Positions 32,101 through 45,256 of a DNA stretch of 64,000 bases are shown piece after piece. Both the position numbers and the translations under genes were made by a program. The notes under the pieces are model-generated. The model was not told the DNA's origin. It made no database searches and saw nothing but the letters and a program-made list of their open reading frames with translations. The stretch's first letter is position 1. Each line of letters opens with the position of its first letter. This stretch comes from Chamaea fasciata (Eukaryota; Chordata; Aves; Passeriformes; Sylviidae), in NCBI GenBank assembly GCA_029207755.1, contig JARCOQ010000062.1, positions 372,001 to 436,000 of the forward strand, written 5' to 3'.

Positions 32101-35100
32101 AGCAGCGCTGCTGGTTGGACACGTTCAGAAGATGCCGGAGGAAAAGAGGACTCCATGGGAGAAGGTAGAACATTTGAACAAAGAGCTGCAAGTGTGTCTG
32201 CAGCCCTTGGAAGGGGAAAAGCGTCCTTGGGAGAAAGCGGAATGGTCATTTTGGCAGTCACCCTTCAGAAAACCCACGCAAATGCATTTTGAAGAAAATG
32301 GACAATTAATCTGGCCTTGCACTCCAGTCAAACCAGCCTTTGGCTTTGAGCCATCCAGTTTGAGGAGTGGACATCAGAACAAACCCATGGCAGAGCCCTG
32401 CATGTGGCTGACAGCATCTTGCTAAGGGCTTGCACTTGAAATGGGATCTGGGGCTAATCTCTGCCAGCCACTTTTCTTTCTGACACAAACTCCTTTGTTG
32501 TCTCAGATCTCCACAGGCTCTTCTGTTGAACCTGCAGCAGCAGCAGCAGTGTTACCTGAAGGCACCTGTGCTGGCCAAGCTGTGCAGTGGAAGCCGGGCA
32601 GTTCGTTCATCTCCAGCACTGACAGGGCTTCTGCTCAGCAACAGGAGATGGAGGATGATGAGGATGAGTCCCTGGAGCTCCTGAGTATGTCTTGTGTCTT
32701 TCTTCTCTGAGGGACAGTGTATGGTGTGAACGTGTCAGCACAGCTGGACCCAATGATTCTCCTCCCTTTGGTGTCCCAGGAGCATTTAGGGCTCCCCACA
32801 GGAGAGGCTGTGCTCCAAGGCAGCAAGAGAGTGCTCTGGGTGTTCCCGCTGCCTCTGAGGGCAGCTTGGACGTGCCTGGGGTTTGCCTGAGCTTCCCCAG
32901 CTGCTAAAGGCAGAAGCAGGGGTTGTCCTTGCATCAGCAGAAGGCTGTGAGCTAGCAAATGATCTGGGCAAGTCCTGTGTGCTAGTGGCCAAACTGGATA
33001 GAATAGTCAGCTTCCTAAATTCTCCTTAGACTCCTGACTTCTCATCCGCCATCCGAGCAAAAAAAACCTTCACGGAAATTGATTGGTTTTGGCATTTTGT
33101 CTTTTGGTTGTGGTTTTAGTTTGGGTTTTGTCCCAGATTTTTTTGGGTAGAGGTTTTTTCTCCATCTTGAAGGAGCTCTTCTGCCCCATGAGTCTCAGTG
33201 GCGTAATTTTGATGACTGTTCTTATTTACCACTACTACATCTGCAGGGTTTTTAATGAGAATATTATATATTTGTCAGTGAGGACTCTTTGGAAAGAACA
33301 TCAGGTGACAGCAGAAACAGACAGCAAGAGCTGGTTTTTTTGGGCCCCCAATGAAAAAAACAGATCCTTTTATTACAATCTGTATTTAATATCCTAGTTT
33401 TGTTCCTAGAAAGATAAGTCCAAGAGACACAGGCCTGGAGCATGATCAGATAAAAGTGCACTGTAGGCATTTCTCAGGAGTGAGCCTCCAGCCCCTCTGC
33501 TGTATATTCCTCAGATCCATGGCACTTTTTCCTACCTGATTCCCAGTCATTCCCATGACTGTTAGAATGCTACCCACTGGCCCAAGCCCTGCTCAGATCA
33601 GTCTCTAGGAAAACAAATCAAGCCCTTTGTGATTCTACAGCACAAGTCATTGAAGCTGCTTCTTGCCCAGAGCAGCTGCCGGTCCTGTGCCCTCAGATGA
33701 GACCTGGTGGGGCTGAGAAGAGAGCCCAGCTGACTCTCTGTCTCCCGTCACCTGTTGGCACAAAAGGGCACTGACGTGCACCTGGGTGTGTCTGCTCTCC
33801 AAGCCAATCCTGCCGTGTCCTCAGTGGGGGCAGCAGCTTGGAAGGGGCTGGGTGTGGCCGTGCCTTCTTGCCATTGCTTGTCAGTGCTGGTGCCTGGGCT
33901 TTGGCAGCTTTGTGGCAGTGGCTGCCCTGGCCCTGAGGGCTGGTGTGAGCGCCGAGGCTGGAGCCTTCCTTAGCTGGGAGAGTCCCGCTGCCGGCCGGCC
34001 GCTGCAGCGCGGAGCTGCCCCGAGGCAGCAGCCCCTGCTCTGGGCCGGCTCCTGCACGGCCTGGGCTGGGCTCACAGAGGGTCAGCATCTCCTCTGGGCA
34101 GCTGTCCGTGTCCCGCTGGCACCTGAGGAGCACTGCTGTCCCTGCTGCCCTTGCCCGCTGCGGGAAGGTGGGCACGTGTGCGGGGCTGAGAGGGCGAGTG
34201 CAATGGCAGGGACTGATCCCTGCTGTCAGGGGGAGGAGAAGCAGTGTGGTTCTTCACGTGGGCCACGGGCAAGGGCGTCTTCCAGCTCAGCCTGCTCATC
34301 AAGGGTGAGGGTCCTGCTGCTGAAGGCCCCTTGGGATTGGTTAGAGCATGAGCTGCTTGGGTTTACAAAGGGAAAGGCATTCCTTTGGGAAACTGCTGCA
34401 AGGTGGGGAAGATGCCCTCCTCTCCTGGGAATGCATCTCCCTGTGCTTTGTTTGCTGTCAAGAGATCTCTTCAAAGGACTGTAGAAATCAGTGCTGGCCT
34501 GCTTGTACTGCAGAGCTGCCTGTCTTGTTGCAATTCTTGCAGTTTTTGTTGTTACGCAGCTGGCCACAAAGGACTCAGAAGGCCAGACTGTACAGCCCCA
34601 GCAGGGCTGCCTTTTGTATCTCTTGGATAGTGGGATCTCTGCTTTCAAGTGAGCATCTTGCATTTTGTTTCCCTCAGGGCAAATGGCGAGCACGGAAAAT
34701 CCCCGAAGGAAATACATTGAAGAGGAAATTGTTGGCAGAGGGTGAGTCCAACCACAGTTACTTGTACACAATCATGGGGCAACGATCTGCTGCTGGAATA
34801 TCTGTCAAGGGTGAAGTCAGGCAAGCTGCAAACATATTCAGACACTGGGGTTAGTCTGCCCCATCTCTCAGTACCGGCCAGAATTTGGAAGTGTGGTCAG
34901 AAGGAATTGTCAGACACTTGGATTTCATTGCCAGAAACAGCAACCACCCCTTTTCGTAGCAGGCAGATAACTGTTTGAAGGAACATTTCTTCCCAAGAGT
35001 TTGCTGAAGGAAATAGTGTGATCAGGATAAAAACTGCCCAGTTTAGAAACTGAAATCCAAGACGAAAGAATCACCTGGCCTTTTGAGCTGAGGCACTAAA

Positions 35101-38100
35101 GCCCAGTGCTTCAGAAACAGGCCCAGTGCCCATGCACTGGAGAGGAAAATGCATCATCTGCCTTCTGGCAGAGCCCTCCTGCATGCTGCAGGTTGGAGGC
35201 ATTTCCAGCAGACATCTCCTGTCTGGGCTGGCTTTCACTCCAAGGTCTAAATGGCTTCTCCTTGCTTTGCTGCTGTTTTGTTTCTAGGGCTTTTGGAGAG
35301 GTTTGCAGAGCCATCGACACTGCCACAGGAGGACAGGTAAATGTCAAGAGCCCCTGCAGATTCTGCTGCTCTCCAGGGCTTTCCTCTCTCGTGTCAGCTG
35401 TGGCTGCAGCTGTGGCTAGAGCTGTGCTGCAAAGGCACAAGAAGCACAGACTGGTGCCAGCCTGCCAGCTGCATTTGGGACAGTCTTTGTCCTGCTCAGC
35501 TGCCAGAAGGAAGGCAAGGGGGGCAGCGGTTCCTTTCAGAGAAGGACGCTCTCCCTGGCTCTCAATTGCTCCAACAAAGGAGCATCTCACTGCTCTCTGG
35601 GGCTACGGCTTCAGAGTCCTGAATTCTCATTTCTGGCTGCCAGCAAATTCATCGGAATGTTCCTGGCAGTTCCTTAGCCACCTGCAGTGCTGCACTTGGG
35701 AACTGCATGTAGGGGAGAGATCTGCAAGGCATCCCTAAAAGCCCCAAGCCCTGCCTAGGTCCCGAGATGTATCCACAGAGTACCAAGGCATGCATTTCTT
35801 CCTCTGAAGTACGGACAGAGAAACAGAGAGTGTGCTCAGAGCTTTGGGGGGTGAGAGTTGACACACCATTTTTAACAAGTGGACAAGGTAAATTGTGGTC
35901 AGTGGCCACGTGTCCTGGAACTGGCCCCCAAAGGAGCAGAGAAATGAGCTGTAGGAATGTCAGTTCCTAATTACTCCTTTGTCTAATCGCAAGGCACTTT
36001 GGCAGAGCTCACCTGTGTCATTGCAAAATCACTCGCTCCATGTGTGTTGTGGTCTCATTCCACCAGCTTCTAAAGTTACTGATTTTCTGTGTCATTCTAG
36101 GTGGCCATCAAGAAAATCAATCTTCAAGGACTGAACAGGAATCAACAAGCGCTTAATGAAATCATGGTCATGAAGAAGAATAAGAGTCCCCACGTTGTGG
36201 ATTATTTAGACAGGTGAGTGGTCATGGTCTCTTCCCATGAAGGTTTGTTTCCATAGTAAAAGCATGCGAGGTTAAAACCCCACTTTGGACACTGGCAGAA
36301 AATAGAGCTGTTAATAATCAGTTAATTATTATTTCTCTACTCATCTCCAATGGATGGGAAGAGAGTGTATTTTGCCTGCATGTGTCTTCCCTGGCTTTCA
36401 AACACTGAGTTGGAACATTGGCCAAAAACCTGAATCAACCCTCCCATACTAAGTCAATACCTTGTAAGCTCACTGCCTCCATGTTGTCTCAGGATTGATT
36501 TTTTATGGTTTCTTCAATGCTGATGAAGCATGCTAGAGAGGACTTCCCTTGGATTGTTGCCCCTCTTTTCCAGGGCTGGCCATGCCAGGAACACTAGGTG
36601 CTTCTTTCCAGAAATACCATGCGGGACAGGTTTTTCATCTTGGCTGATACTAAACTGTACTTTTGGCTTGCTGGCCATCTAAAATATCTCCTTTCTCACA
36701 GATGTGCTGTTCCTCTTGAGACTGCACAGACTGCAAACAATGCACAGCCTGGAGGGCATGTCTATTCCTTGAATTCTGTCCTTGTCACAAAGGCACCCGG
36801 AAACAAGAATCAAGCAAAGAAACCAATGTGTGCATGTTCATCTGCATGGCCTTGTTCCCTTCTTTCAGCTACCTTGTGCTCGACGAACTCTGGCTGGTGA
36901 TGGAGTACATGGATGGAGGCTCTCTGGATGATGTCATCGCTGAGGTTCGCATATGTGAACACCACGTTGTAACCATCAGTCGAGAGGTGAGGGATCCCAT
37001 CTGTGCGTCCCAGGGCTTGGGCAGGATTGTCTGGGAAAGGGGCTCAGGACAGGAGCGATTCCGTGAGCCAGGCTTTGTTTCTGTGTGGCTGATATGCTCT
37101 GGGCAAGCAAGAGCATCTCAAGTGAACTGCCTGCCAGTGCCCCTGCACTCACTGGACTCTGTTCTTGTCCTCTTCTCTCCTGCTGTTGCACTTTCACTCT
37201 GGCTCTTATATTTGCTCTTCTCCATCTTGCCTCTCTAAACTTTGGCCTGTCTGCGCTGCATTCCTTGCCTGTAAAAGCAAAGGTGGGGGTGGCACTGTTT
37301 GAAAGGAGCAGCAAAGAAGAGAGACTCATTTCTCTGAGTCCTCAGCTGGAAAGGTTAGCAGTGCAGCCAGAATGCTCTGTACTTCTGAGCACATCCACTG
37401 CAGCAGCAGTCATCCTGGCTGGTTTGCAGGGCAGAGTCTACACCAGCAGTTGCTGTTGCTCTTTGGCAAGCTGACATGCCTTTCTTTAGAAAGGTGCTGC
37501 CCTGCCTGTGTTGTAGCAGCGTGCTCTTGCCCTCAATGGCACTGTCTTCTGCCATTACTCCCCATTCCCCTGCAGAGGGAATCTTGGAGAGCTCTTTCCT
37601 TTCTTGTGTGATGAAATCACATCACTGATTTTTGCCCTCCTGTTTCTGGTTTCTCTCTCAGTGCCTGCAAGGACTGCATTTTCTCCATTCCAACCACGTG
37701 ATACACCGAGATGTGAAGAGCCTCAACATCCTCCTCAAAACGGATGGCTCTGTCAAGCTGGGTCAGTATTTTCTTGGTCAGGTGCAGCATTCCAGGGATA
37801 TGTGGGCTGTGGGGCTGCTTTTGAGTGAGTGCCAGCCCCCCAAAACGGTGCTGGTGGCAGTGCAGGGAGCCTGTTGTGAGCTGACCACGCGGTGGCAACG
37901 TGCACAGACCTATGGCAAGGATCGAGCCGTCCACAGTGGCATTGCTCTGTGTGTGTCCCTTCCAGAGGGAGGGGGCTACAAGTCTAAAGCTTCAGGGGAA
38001 CAAAAGACACTGCTGGAGGCCGTGTAAAAAATGTGGGGATTTTTGAAGCAGCCAATGCCATATTTCCTTGGCTAAAGTCCTGAGGAAACAGAGCAGGGAG

Positions 38101-40003
38101 AGTTGTCCAGGAGATTCAGCAGCACATTCTCCAACTTCAACTGGGCAATTCTTTTCCTTGCTTTCCTAATTGCACAGGATTCAAATAAAAACGGTCTTTT
38201 GCTTTCTCCCCAGCTGATTTTGGCCTCTCTGCTCAACTCACCCCTGAGCAGAGTAGACGGAGCTCGGTGACCGGGACTGCTTGGTGGATGGCGCCTGAAA
38301 TTGCAAAAGCTGAGTCCTATGGCCCCAAAGCAGACATCTGGTCTTTTGGAATTGTGGGCATTGAAATGGTGGAAGGAGAACCTCCTTACGGGAATAAAGG
38401 TCCTCTCTCGGTAAGGTGTAAATACTCTCTGTTCCCGCTGTCTTTCTCCCCCATCCCACGTTCTGTGTGCCATTGGACAAAATGCCATTGCCATCTGCTG
38501 GAACTACTTCCACCACGGTCCCTTTCTGAAAATGTCCCTGCAGCACATCAGCATCTGCTGGGGTTTTGGTTGCATCCATGGGGGAACTCAAGCCTTAGCC
38601 CAGGCAGACAATCTCCCTTCTCAGGCAACACTGGGCTTTGGCTTAGAAGTCGTTCCAGCTCTTTTGGCCGTGTAGATGGCCCTACTAACAGGAAACAAGC
38701 ATCTTAGAGCTGCTGTTATCTTTCCTGAAATGAAGGAAAGTAACCCAAACCCAACAAAGTTTCTAAAGCAGTGGTTTGGAGAGAAGTGTACCCCCATTCT
38801 TCTCACAGGGAAACTTGCCTTAACTGAGGGATTTCCTTTCTTTACTTTTAATTACCATTGTTTTCAAGAACCAAGGAAAAAGCTTGATGACTCTTATAGC
38901 AGCTGTGCTTAAGGGACCAACAAGTGCTGCAGAGATGCTTTTCATGTAATACTCCTTGGAAATACTAGAGTGAGTTAGTAGAGCAAAGTCCCTCTTCCAA
39001 CTAGCCTGTCAAGCTGGTCAGGTGAATCCTCAGAGAAGCAAAGGTGCTTTTGCTGATGTAGTTTCCACTAAGGAGGTCAGTCAATGAAATCAGCTGCCAG
39101 GGCAAGATCTGCTGGATGCTGGAAAAGCTGTGACTGCATCAGGCTTTGGGTTTTTTGTTGGTCCAGGAAAGTCATCTCTGCCTCTGTGCCACGGCAGAAA
39201 CTGCCCCTGCAGAGTGCAGCTGAAACAATGGGATCTGGGAGAGCAGTTCCAGATGTGAAAGAAGCAGCTGAGAGACTCGTCTTTCCTTTTTCTCCAGGCT
39301 CGATTCCTGATAGCCACCAAAGGGATCCCAAAGCTGCAGCAGCCCAAGCTCCTCTCCCCTTTGCTGCGTGACTTCCTGAGCTGCTGCCTACAGAGAGACG
39401 AGGAGCGGCGCTGGTCTGCCAAGGAGCTGCTGCAGGTAAAATGCCAAGGGGCTGCAGGGGAAACAGTGTCCCAGGGACGGGCTCCTCCTGCACTGAAGTG
39501 CCAGGCATCAGATGAGCCTCGTCCTCCTCGCCTCCACTCTTGGTGCTGTTCAAATGAGAACAGCCAGGAATCCTAGACTGGGCTGGGCTGGCAGGGACCT
39601 GTAAGGGTCATCTGGTCCAAGTGCCCTGCAATGAGCAGGGGCGTCTTTCAAGAGATCAGGATGCTCAGACCTGAAATATTTCCAGGCCTGGGGCATTTAG
39701 CAGCTCTTGCAGTAAGCTGTGCCACTGTTGTCCCACTGTTGCTCCTTAGACCTACTCTGACTCAATCCCCTTTTCATTGAAAAAAAAGATTACCCTGCCT
39801 TTGGGGCTCTTAGCTTGGAAAGTAATGGTTCATTCTTGGCTTTTTTGTTTTCCTTTGTGCAGCATCCATTTGTAACATCGGCCAAGCCTACATCCAGCCT
39901 GGTGCCACTCATCCTTACCTTTAAGAGGTGGAAGGAGTTGACAGGAATGGACCAGTCACTTAAAAACTTTTTCTTCCATCACCAGCATTGTAGTAGATTG
40001 TAG
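29181..40003 (+). CDS. PAK3L: PAK3-like Ser/Thr kinase, long form (copy 2)
   Basis: Fifteen exons, phases closing: 29181-29259, 29640-29677, 30108-30230, 31218-31358, about 31434-31571, 31997-32164, 32507-32684, 34678-34741, 35288-35336, 36101-36213, 36869-36986, 37662-37761, 38214-38410, 39298-39435, 39863-40003; about 594 aa. It has the same hydrophobic start and complete kinase domain as copy 1 (Lys330, Asp420 of HRD, Asp438 of DFG). Extra exons 3-6 (191 residues more overall, including one extra Ala codon in exon 7) encode a Pro/Glu-rich linker and a charged heptad region (around [20 protein letters not shown]), a likely coiled coil for self-association. Exon 5 acceptor and exon 6 donor are the least certain; an alternative donor after NKELQ (about 32189) also keeps phase. 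Visible kinase differences from copy 1 include [10 protein letters not shown] for [15 protein letters not shown] for LDFLH, and PKLQQ for PELRQ. No CRIB domain is seen. Confidence 0.8.
39577..39772 (-). mobile_element. Old CR1 fragment inside last intron, copy 2
   Basis: Counterpart of 21515-21710, carried along by the duplication. Confidence 0.6.
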
Positions 40004-40054
40004 AGTAGGATTTTAGCCTAGGATTGTAGGGTAGTATTTTGGCCTAGGATTGTA

Positions 40055-40060
40055 AATAAA
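40055..40060 (+). terminator. Polyadenylation signal, PAK3-like copy 2
   Basis: AATAAA 52 bases after the stop, in the same sequence context as copy 1. Confidence 0.8.
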
Positions 40061-42870
40061 GTTTCTGAAACCTCAAGTCATTTTGAAGATTGTCCTCCTT
40101 CTGAGCCTGTGAGAATGCTCAACATTTCCTTCTGAACTGTCCATTTTTTCTTAGAGGTGGAAAGTGACATTGATGCCTTCTTTGGTACGGTTTGAAGGGG
40201 GAGTAGGCTCTTCTTTCGTCATGCTCTCCGGACCGCAGTGCCTTTGGAATATGGCCCAGGGGCTGGGTTTTACCCAGCTGTGGCACTTGTGTTTGAGGCA
40301 GAAAGGGCAGTGGCATTTGCAGGCAGAACCAAAGGACGAGTGGGGCAGCCCAAATACCCTGTGCAGATGCAGGCCTTGAGCTCTGACTCGAGAGCATTTG
40401 GGTTGCTGCCACTTGCATTTGTATCCCTAAGTGCAATCTCTTTGTCTGGGGGAGAGTTTTGCCCAAGTGAGACAGCAGAAAGATCAGGGAGGCTCCTGGG
40501 AAAGGCGCAGAGCTGGTGCAGAGCTGTCAGCGGCTGCAGGGTGAGCCCAGGCCCCGCCTTGCCCAGGCTGGAGCCCCAGCAGAGCCCTGGCAGAGCCCGG
40601 AGCAGCCTGAGCCGGGGCAGAGGCAGCTGCAAGGAGGCCCTTGGAGCTGCAAGAGGCAGCAACCCGGCCCTGGGTGCCTCTTGGGGGCCCCGGGCGAATC
40701 CTGCGCTCTCAGAGCCCAGCTGGCAGCCGGCTGCTCCCGAGGGGAAGCGTGGCCGTGCTGGGCACAGCACAGACCGGTGGCATCGGCCGTCCGGAGCGTG
40801 CACAGGAGCAGAGAAAGGCAAACCACAGCCGAGGGCTGCAGGCCTGGCTGAGGATTGCCACCCTTGTGCCGGCTGCCCTCTAACTCCTGGCCAAGGTGAG
40901 CAGTGTGTGCAGCGCTCTGGGCACAGGGGAGGGAGCCGGGCTGCTCCGCAGGCTCCGGCACAGGGCAGCCTCCTTCAGGCACGGCGCTTCTGCCGGGGGA
41001 ACCGAGGCCAGCGGCAGGCAGGGACAGCTTGTCAGGTCACATCTGCAGGAGCCGGGGCCTCACACGGCTCTGGGAGGAAGCGCCTGCAGTGCTGGAGTTG
41101 TGCACTGAGCCAGAGCAAAGGGGTGAAATGCAGAGTGTTCTGCAGAAATATTCCGGGGCGCCAGGCCAGCCTGCTTTGAGCTCTCTGGCACACAGCAAGC
41201 ACTGTGCAATGCAGCCCTGAGCTGCTGGGAGAGGGGTGTTAGAAAGGAGCCAACTCTTAGATGAAATTAAATGGGGAGACAAAGTCATCAAAGCCAAAGA
41301 GAACTGTTTCTGAGGAAGGATTCACCTGAGCTGGGTGTGTATCTCCCTCTCCCAAGAGCCAAACACACACACAACACACACACAGAAAATGCTGCTTTTT
41401 ATTGCCTTTCCCAGCCCAGGGCGAACCGTGTCCCCTTTCCCTTTGGCCGAGAAATAGGAAACTTTTATTCTGTCCCCACCGCCTCCTTTTCTGTCCCCTG
41501 CCCTCTTACCCTACTTCCCTTTTGGTCTGGTCTTCACGCTGGCCCCTCTCCCAGCTCACAGCAACACCCAACAAATCAACTAGAACAAATCCAAACCCTA
41601 AATAACAACACCTAGAACCAACAACTTTCCTTCTTTCTTCTAATAACCCTTCAGCTGAAGCAAAATATTACCTCCTATCTCACTGAGGGAATCGGGTATG
41701 AGCCTGAGGCTTGTGCTTGAGCAGTGAACAGATTTGGGAGTAGAAAGGTTTCAGTCAGCAATTTGTGTTTTTCTTTCTGAATTGCTGAAGGAAAGATACA
41801 ATGTGGCTTCAGTCAGCAAAAACTATTTCAAGGTGCATTGAGGAAATGCTTGTGAGCAATTCCCAGAGAAAGAAAATGTTGAGAAAATGTTGAACTGCAA
41901 CAAATCGTGGATTCCCTTCCCATTAACAGTGTTGAACCCTCTATTCCCCCAGTGCAGTGATTGATGTGTGGAAGTGGCTACCTTAGCCTTGAGAACAGAG
42001 TAGTCTTCCTAAGAATGTAGCTGGAATGAATTCAAGGGGAAAAGAGTGGTTGTAGGAGGCTCTTGGGCATCAGAGGAGAATTGCAGGAATGGGATGTTCC
42101 CCAAATGACCACCTGAGACTCGCAAGAGAGCCCTACTCTCCTGTCAGTAACTTCTGAGAAGTGATTTAAATATGTCAACTAATTTGAGGGAATGTTTAAC
42201 CTGTGAGTTTCAGCACAGTAATGAGTAGGTCTTATTTCCATGGTTACAAATGAGTAGGTGGGATTTCTGGCTGAGCACGTGTTAGGAAAGTGATTCCCCA
42301 CGCACCCAGCACTGAAATAAAGTCATGCCTCCTTTCTCACACCGAGCTGGCACCAGGGATCGGAGCCCTTCTTGGTAACTTTGATTTTAGTCGCTTCTAT
42401 TGAAAGGTGAAAATGAAACCTTTTCCAGCTGTTCCCCTCGGGTTTACATTTCTGGGGGCCAAAGCTCTGTGCTGCAGGTGGCCCGGGTGTGTGCAGAGCA
42501 ATGCAGCCTCCACAAAGCCCTTGGTTTCCCCACAAGTCGTCATGATTTGTTGCCAGGTGTGCCCAGCTGTGGCAGGAGAAAGAGCCCGCAGTGCAGTGGG
42601 CGCCGTGCCCTGCCCAGCCAGGGCTCTCTGGCACAGAGGAGCAGCAGCAGCACCTTTCAACCCACTCCTGCCCTGGCCTCACCTGGGACACAGAAGCCTC
42701 TGGAAATCAGCACCACCTGGCCCCTTCCCAGCCTGGAGCAGCTCCTGCTGGTGGGCACATCCTGCACTTCTGCTGCGTCCGAACAGGAATCAAGGCACAG
42801 GGGGAGACGGACATACAGAGAAGCCCTGGGCTAGTGCAATAAATGGGCAAATGCATGGGGGAATGTGTTA
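40061..42870. other. 3' flank of kinase copy 2; no supported gene
   Basis: Same content as 22000-24800: a GC-rich stretch with chance open frames and a CA-rich run near 41370. A 13-bp difference from copy 1 is visible at about 41700. No gene is supported. Confidence 0.45.
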
Positions 42871-42879
42871 GGAATCATT

Positions 42880-43795
42880 TCAGCTGTCATGCCAATCCTG
42901 CCTTCTCTCCTCTTCTCCCTTCACGTTTCCTGTTCTTTTCCCTCTCACATTTCCACTCCTTCCCCCTCTCGAGTCTCACAGTTTTCCTGTCATGTTTGCC
43001 TCCCAAGTTTTACTCATTTTCCCCACCCTTTTCAGCTCCCTTTCCTCATGCTTTGCCTCTCACATTTCCCCAACTTCCCGCTTTTTCCTGCTTTTTTGTT
43101 CTCTCACGATTCTCACAATTTTCCCCTCACTTATCCTGCCCTTTTCTCCCCTCATGCTTTTCTCCTTTCCTCAGTCATTTTTCTCCAAGTTGTCTCCTCA
43201 TGTTTCTCACTTTTGCCCTCATGTTTCCCAGGCTTTCCCTCTTACATTTCTCCCACTTTTCCCCTCACGTTCATCATTCTTTTCCCCTCATGTTGCTTCT
43301 ACTTTTCCTCTAGCATTTTCTGCCCTTTTTTCACTCCTGTTTTCTGTCACTTTTCCCATCCAACTTCCCACGCTTTTTTCCCCCCTAATGTTTTCTGCCT
43401 TTTTCTGCCCTCTGGTTTCTCCCTCTTTTCCCCTCAGGATTCTCACAATGTTCCCCTCACATTTGCTGCCTGTTTCTCTTTCTCTGCCAGTAATTTTCTC
43501 ACTCTCTTCCCCTCACATTTCCCTCCATTTTTTCCACTATGTTTTTCAGCCTTCCCTGATCATGTTTCTTAGAATTTTCCCGTCATATGTCCTGCCTTTT
43601 CCTCCTCTCACCTTCCTCTCCTATTTTCACTCACGTCTTCACCATTTTCCCCTCAGTTTTCTCAGCCTTTCCCACTCAGGTTTCCTTCCCTTTTCTTCCC
43701 TCACACTTCCCTCCTTTTTCCACTCCCATTTCTCACACTTGTCACCTCATGTTTTCTGCCTTTTTTCCCCTCACATTTCTTAACCCACTGCTTCC
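42880..43795 (+). repeat. Pyrimidine-rich tract, copy 2
   Basis: Same tract as 24810-25720, with slightly more differences between copies than the kinase exons show. Confidence 0.85.
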
Positions 43796-43865
43796 TGTCA
43801 GTGACTCTTCCTCTTCAGTAGTTGATGAGCTTCTTTTCTTCTTTCCTGCAATCCCCTCCTCCAAA

Positions 43866-44027
43866 GAATGGGTGCCAGAGCAGCGCTCCAAGAAGCCCCT
43901 GCCCGTGTGTCTGCTGAACAGAATGGCTGTGCTCGACTTGAACAATCTCGTGAAGAACAACCTGAACTGCAGTGGACTTTCAATTCCCTCTGTTCTTCAT
44001 AGTGTTCTAAAGAAATGGGTACCCTGA
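43866..44027 (+). other. Short conserved open frame after the tract, copy 2
   Basis: Counterpart of 25794-25955; same length and same stop. Function unknown. Confidence 0.3.
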
Positions 44028-44993
44028 GGGATACAGGTCGCAGGTGAGCAGCCGCTGCACCATCCGCCTCAAGCAGATCCCATCTCCGTTTTCATCACCT
44101 CACACTCACTGTGACTCCTGCCTGGACGAAACCACTTGTGATGCTGCTTGATGCTAATTGAAGTCCACGTGGACATTCCCAGCACTTTTTCCTGCACTTT
44201 CTGCCCACCAAGCAGAAATGGAGCTTTTTAGAAGCTTCTTACAGTGACACCTGAAAGAGCAGTGCTGCCGTCAGCACGTTCCCAGCCTTTCTTCCCTGGG
44301 AATATTTCTTTCCCAGAGCCAGCCTCACACCCTGTGTGCCCCGTAGGAAAAGTGCTTTCCCTACAAAGCTGAAGGGATTTTCAGGGAGTCCCACCCAGCA
44401 GAAAATGCCTGAGAGGGGCTGTGGATGGTGTCCAGCAGCTCCTCGTGGCCCAGCAACCTTCCCCAAACACCGAGCGCTTCCAGGAAACGGGAAAGAAACA
44501 CACATCCCATGGGCCTGGGAAGAGGGCCTGGCTGAATCTCTGCTCCTCACACACATCTTCAGGGGAAGGAGAAAAATAAACGGGCTCCAAACAGGATAAA
44601 TGGCTCCCTGCGGGGCTTGGCTGGGGGTTCATCCTACAGCCACAGCATCCCAGTCCCAATGGATGCAGGGCCTGGCTCAATCCCAGTTTGGGGCTGGAAG
44701 AAAAGCACCAACAATCAGCTTTGCTGAGGCAGCAGCCTGTGGTGGAGCTGTGAGAAAACCTTGGTGCTGTTGCAATGTTTTCCTCGTTGCTTTTGTGCGC
44801 TCTGCAAACAGATTTGGCAAGCAGGCATTGTTACCCTGGGATCCTCCTCCAGGATTTATTGGGGGTGTTTAATACCTGCCCCAACCACCCTGCATTTCCC
44901 TGAGCTGGCACTAAATGCTGGCCCTGAAGTGACAATTTATGGTTGGGTCTGTTGTCTCAGGATAAACCACAAAGCCAATAATGGTTGTAAAAG

Positions 44994-45256
44994 TGCCGCT
45001 CCCAAAGCGTCCCACTCCCAAAGAGTCCCCTTCCCAAACTGTCCCAAAATGTCCCATTCCCAGTGTCCCATTCCCAAAGTGTCCCATTCCCAAAGAGTCC
45101 CATTCCCACAGTGTCCAATTCCCAAAGTGTCTCCACTCCCAAAATGTCCCAATGTGTCCCACTCCCAGTGTCCCATTCCCAGTGTCTCACTCCCAAAGTA
45201 TTCCGTTCCCAAAGTGTCCCACTCCCAGTGTCCCCTTCCCAGTGTTCCACTCCCAG
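44994..45256 (+). repeat. Minisatellite of CCCATTCCCAAAGTGT-type units
   Basis: About 15-20 degenerate units of 10-17 bp (CCCATTCCCAAAGTGT, CCCATTCCCAGTGT, CCCACTCCCAAAGTGT and similar). Long repetitive open frames on both strands come from the unit length, not from coding. Confidence 0.9.

Larger units (their letters stand above)
28952..44171 (+). repeat. Segmental duplication, copy 2
   Basis: Counterpart of 13251-26099, offset 15.7 kb at the left end and about 18.07 kb at the right. It contains a 2.37-kb stretch (about 30029-32395) absent from copy 1. Its left edge touches ERV pol sequence and its right edge (after GTCCACGTG) opens into unrelated sequence. Confidence 0.95.
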
